Assembly (NCBI RefSeq): GCF_000297395.2
Contig: NZ_HF570108.1
Location: forward strand, 1,272,276 to 1,336,275
Direction: 5' to 3'
DNA length: 64,000 nucleotides
DNA from: Micromonospora lupini str. Lupac 08
GTDB lineage: Bacteria > Actinomycetota > Actinomycetes > Mycobacteriales > Micromonosporaceae
Below are positions 62,276 through 64,000 of the stretch, piece after piece. The position numbers and the translations under genes were made by a program. Under the pieces are notes generated by a model that had not been told where the DNA came from, did no database searches, and saw only the letters and a list, made by a program, of their open reading frames with translations. How positions within the stretch are numbered: position 1 is the stretch's first letter; the number at the start of each line of letters is the position of its first letter.

Positions 62276-64000
62276 GTGAGATCAGCCGCATCCATCACCC
62301 GAACGGCACTGCTCGCGGCGGCGATGCTCGTCGCCGCCACGCTGCCGGCCGTGCTGACGCAGCAACTGCCGGCCATGGCCGCCGCCCAGGCCACCTACTA
62401 CGTCGCCCCGGACGGGAACGACGCCAATCCCGGGACGCTCGAAGCTCCGTTCAAGAGTCTGCAACGCGCGCGGGACGTCGTCCGTACGGTCAACACGAAC
62501 ATGACCGGCGACATCAACGTGTTTCTGCGTGGTGGCACCTACCCGGTGAGCAGCACAGTCGAGTTCGGGTCGAGTGACTCCGGCACCAACGGCTTCCGGG
62601 TCGTCTACGCCGCCTACCCCAGCGAGACGCCGGTCCTCGACGGTGGCGTCCCGGTGACCGGCTGGAGCCAGCACAGCGGCAACATCTGGAAGGCGCCGCT
62701 GGACCGCAGCACCAAGCTGCGGACGCTCTACGTCAACGACAAGCGGGCGCAGATGGCGTCGAAGACGATCAGCTCGGGAGGGTGCTACGGCACCTACACC
62801 ATCACGGCCGGTCAGGCCGCCTGGGCGTGGGAGTCGGGGTCGCAGTGCGACGGCGCCAAATACAGCCTGAACGACTTCCCCGCCATCGCCCGCAACCAGG
62901 ACGACCTGGAGATCGAGACGGGGACGACCTGGACCACGGCCATCGTGGGGGTCCGTCAGGTGACCACGAGTTCCGACGGCGCGAACCGGGTCGCCCTCTT
63001 CCAGCAGCCGGGCGCGGCCATCGCCCAGGGCTCGTTCAACGGCAACGCCCAGGTCGGCGGCACCCACAAGCTCATGAACGCGTACGAGTTCCTGGACGCG
63101 CCCGGCGAGTTCTACTTCGACAAGAGCGCCCGTACGGTCTACTACTACAAGGCCAGCTCCGAGGACATGTCGACCGCGTCGGTCTTCGCGCCGAACAACG
63201 TCACCACGGTGCTGCGGGTCGCCGGCACCTCGACGAGCAGCCACGCGCGCAACATCACGTTCTCCGGCCTGACGGTGGAGCACTCCGACTGGAACCTGTT
63301 CAACGTCGCCGGCTCGTCCTTCAAGCAGGCGCAGCAGGGCAACCTCGGCGCCCAGGTGTACGCGAAGGGCAACTTCCACGTCTACTACTACCGCAACGTG
63401 GACGTCACTCCCGGCATCGTCCAGGTGCAGAACGCCGACGGGATCCTCCTGCAACGCAACCGGATCCAGCACACCGGCGCCGACGGGATCAGCATGGTCA
63501 ACGACGTGCAGAGCACGCAGTTGATCGGGAACTACACCAACGACATCGCCGGGTCCGCCATCAACGTCGGCCATCCCCAGCACGTCTACATCGGAGACGG
63601 CACGTCGACCAACCGGGAGAAGTACTCCCCGCAGGTCGAGGGGCTGCCGAAGAACATCGACATCAAGAACAACTACATCTACGACAGCGCGGTCCTGTTC
63701 AACGGGCACAGCCCCATCTCGGCGTACTTCGTCGACACCCTCACCATCCAGCACAACCGGATCGAGAAGTCCTCCTGGTCCGGCATCACGATGGGCTGGG
63801 GCTGGTGGAACTTCGACGGGTCATCGGGCTCGATCGTGCCCAACCGGCCGACCACGACGGCGCGTAACAACACCATCAGCTACAACCACATCATCGACAC
63901 GGTCCAGCGCCTCAGCGACACGGCGCCCATCTACACGCTGGGCAGTCAGCCCGGGACCACGATCACCAACAATTATCTCCAGGGCGTGCCCTCGGGCCAC
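62276..64000 (+). CDS. Secreted right-handed beta-helix protein, 3'-truncated by the window end
   Basis: The frame is open from GTG 62276 (after AGGAGAGGAA) to the last base: 575 residues, C-terminus missing. A signal peptide (about 1-37) is followed by ATYYVAPDGNDANPGTLEAP, the usual start of secreted parallel beta-helix glycoside hydrolases/lyases, and TLYVNDKRAQMA. Later repeats (NITFSGLTVEHSDWNLFNVA, NRIQHTGADGISMVNDV, NIDIKNNYIYDSAVLF, NRIEKSSWSGITMG) form the helix turns. The style suggests a GH141/GH120-like or alginate-lyase-like enzyme; activity is not assigned. It has its own promoter with a palindrome. Confidence 0.88.
   Translation, partial: MRSAASITRTALLAAAMLVAATLPAVLTQQLPAMAAAQATYYVAPDGNDANPGTLEAPFKSLQRARDVVRTVNTNMTGDINVFLRGGTYPVSSTVEFGSSDSGTNGFRVVYAAYPSETPVLDGGVPVTGWSQHSGNIWKAPLDRSTKLRTLYVNDKRAQMASKTISSGGCYGTYTITAGQAAWAWESGSQCDGAKYSLNDFPAIARNQDDLEIETGTTWTTAIVGVRQVTTSSDGANRVALFQQPGAAIAQGSFNGNAQVGGTHKLMNAYEFLDAPGEFYFDKSARTVYYYKASSEDMSTASVFAPNNVTTVLRVAGTSTSSHARNITFSGLTVEHSDWNLFNVAGSSFKQAQQGNLGAQVYAKGNFHVYYYRNVDVTPGIVQVQNADGILLQRNRIQHTGADGISMVNDVQSTQLIGNYTNDIAGSAINVGHPQHVYIGDGTSTNREKYSPQVEGLPKNIDIKNNYIYDSAVLFNGHSPISAYFVDTLTIQHNRIEKSSWSGITMGWGWWNFDGSSGSIVPNRPTTTARNNTISYNHIIDTVQRLSDTAPIYTLGSQPGTTITNNYLQGVPSGH

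Overview
The window is very GC-rich actinobacterial DNA (G/C at nearly every third codon position, many GTG/TTG starts, 4-bp gene overlaps). Gene content (MgtA-like mannosyltransferases, hut operon, SARP regulator, lipoprotein L,D-transpeptidases, expansin, large secreted glycoside hydrolases) fits the Micromonosporaceae, probably Micromonospora; the genus is inferred from gene style, not from a search.

Layout. 1-4.5 kb: end of an MBL-fold hydrolase (Rv1339-like), two coupled GT4 glycosyltransferases, rph and rdgB. 4.5-12.3 kb: a histidine-utilisation operon on the minus strand (RpiR-type regulator, hutU, an M20 amidohydrolase, hutF, hutI, hutH), with a promoter whose spacer holds a perfect operator-like palindrome. 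12.5-29.2 kb: an exopolysaccharide locus made of a seven-gene chain of 4-bp overlaps (odd membrane protein, five glycosyltransferases, flippase), then a Tat-exported beta-helix protein, an O-antigen-ligase/polymerase-like protein, another GT4, a polyprenyl phosphosugar transferase and an LCP ligase. 29.5-33.6 kb: MOSC protein, bacterial expansin, GNAT, tRNA-Leu, a frameshifted HNH endonuclease overlapping that tRNA, and Bcp. 33.8-36.6 kb: a cobalt/nickel ECF transporter (cbiM, PDGLE protein, cbiQ, cbiO) behind a Nur-box-like palindrome. 36.7-42.2 kb: a copper/redox block (ECF sigma, MauE, DsbA-like, membrane protein; divergent CopCD and YcnI). 42.3-50.3 kb: membrane protein, GT87, orn, tRNA-His, two paralogous L,D-transpeptidases, tRNA-Lys, serine hydrolase.

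50.3-58.7 kb holds the most unusual set: a 72-residue peptide with eight cysteines, a MacB/FtsX-type ABC pair, a SARP regulator, an exporter-type ABC transporter, a TlpA-like thioredoxin, a MauE-type membrane protein with a CxC motif and a divergent S26 signal peptidase. I read it as a dedicated system for making, oxidatively folding, cleaving and exporting a disulfide-rich peptide. Three 11-bp-spaced direct repeats, the geometry SARP proteins bind, lie in front of the peptide gene.

58.7-64 kb: a secreted GH3 enzyme with a beta-trefoil insertion behind a 28-bp palindrome, and the start of a secreted beta-helix protein that runs off the window.
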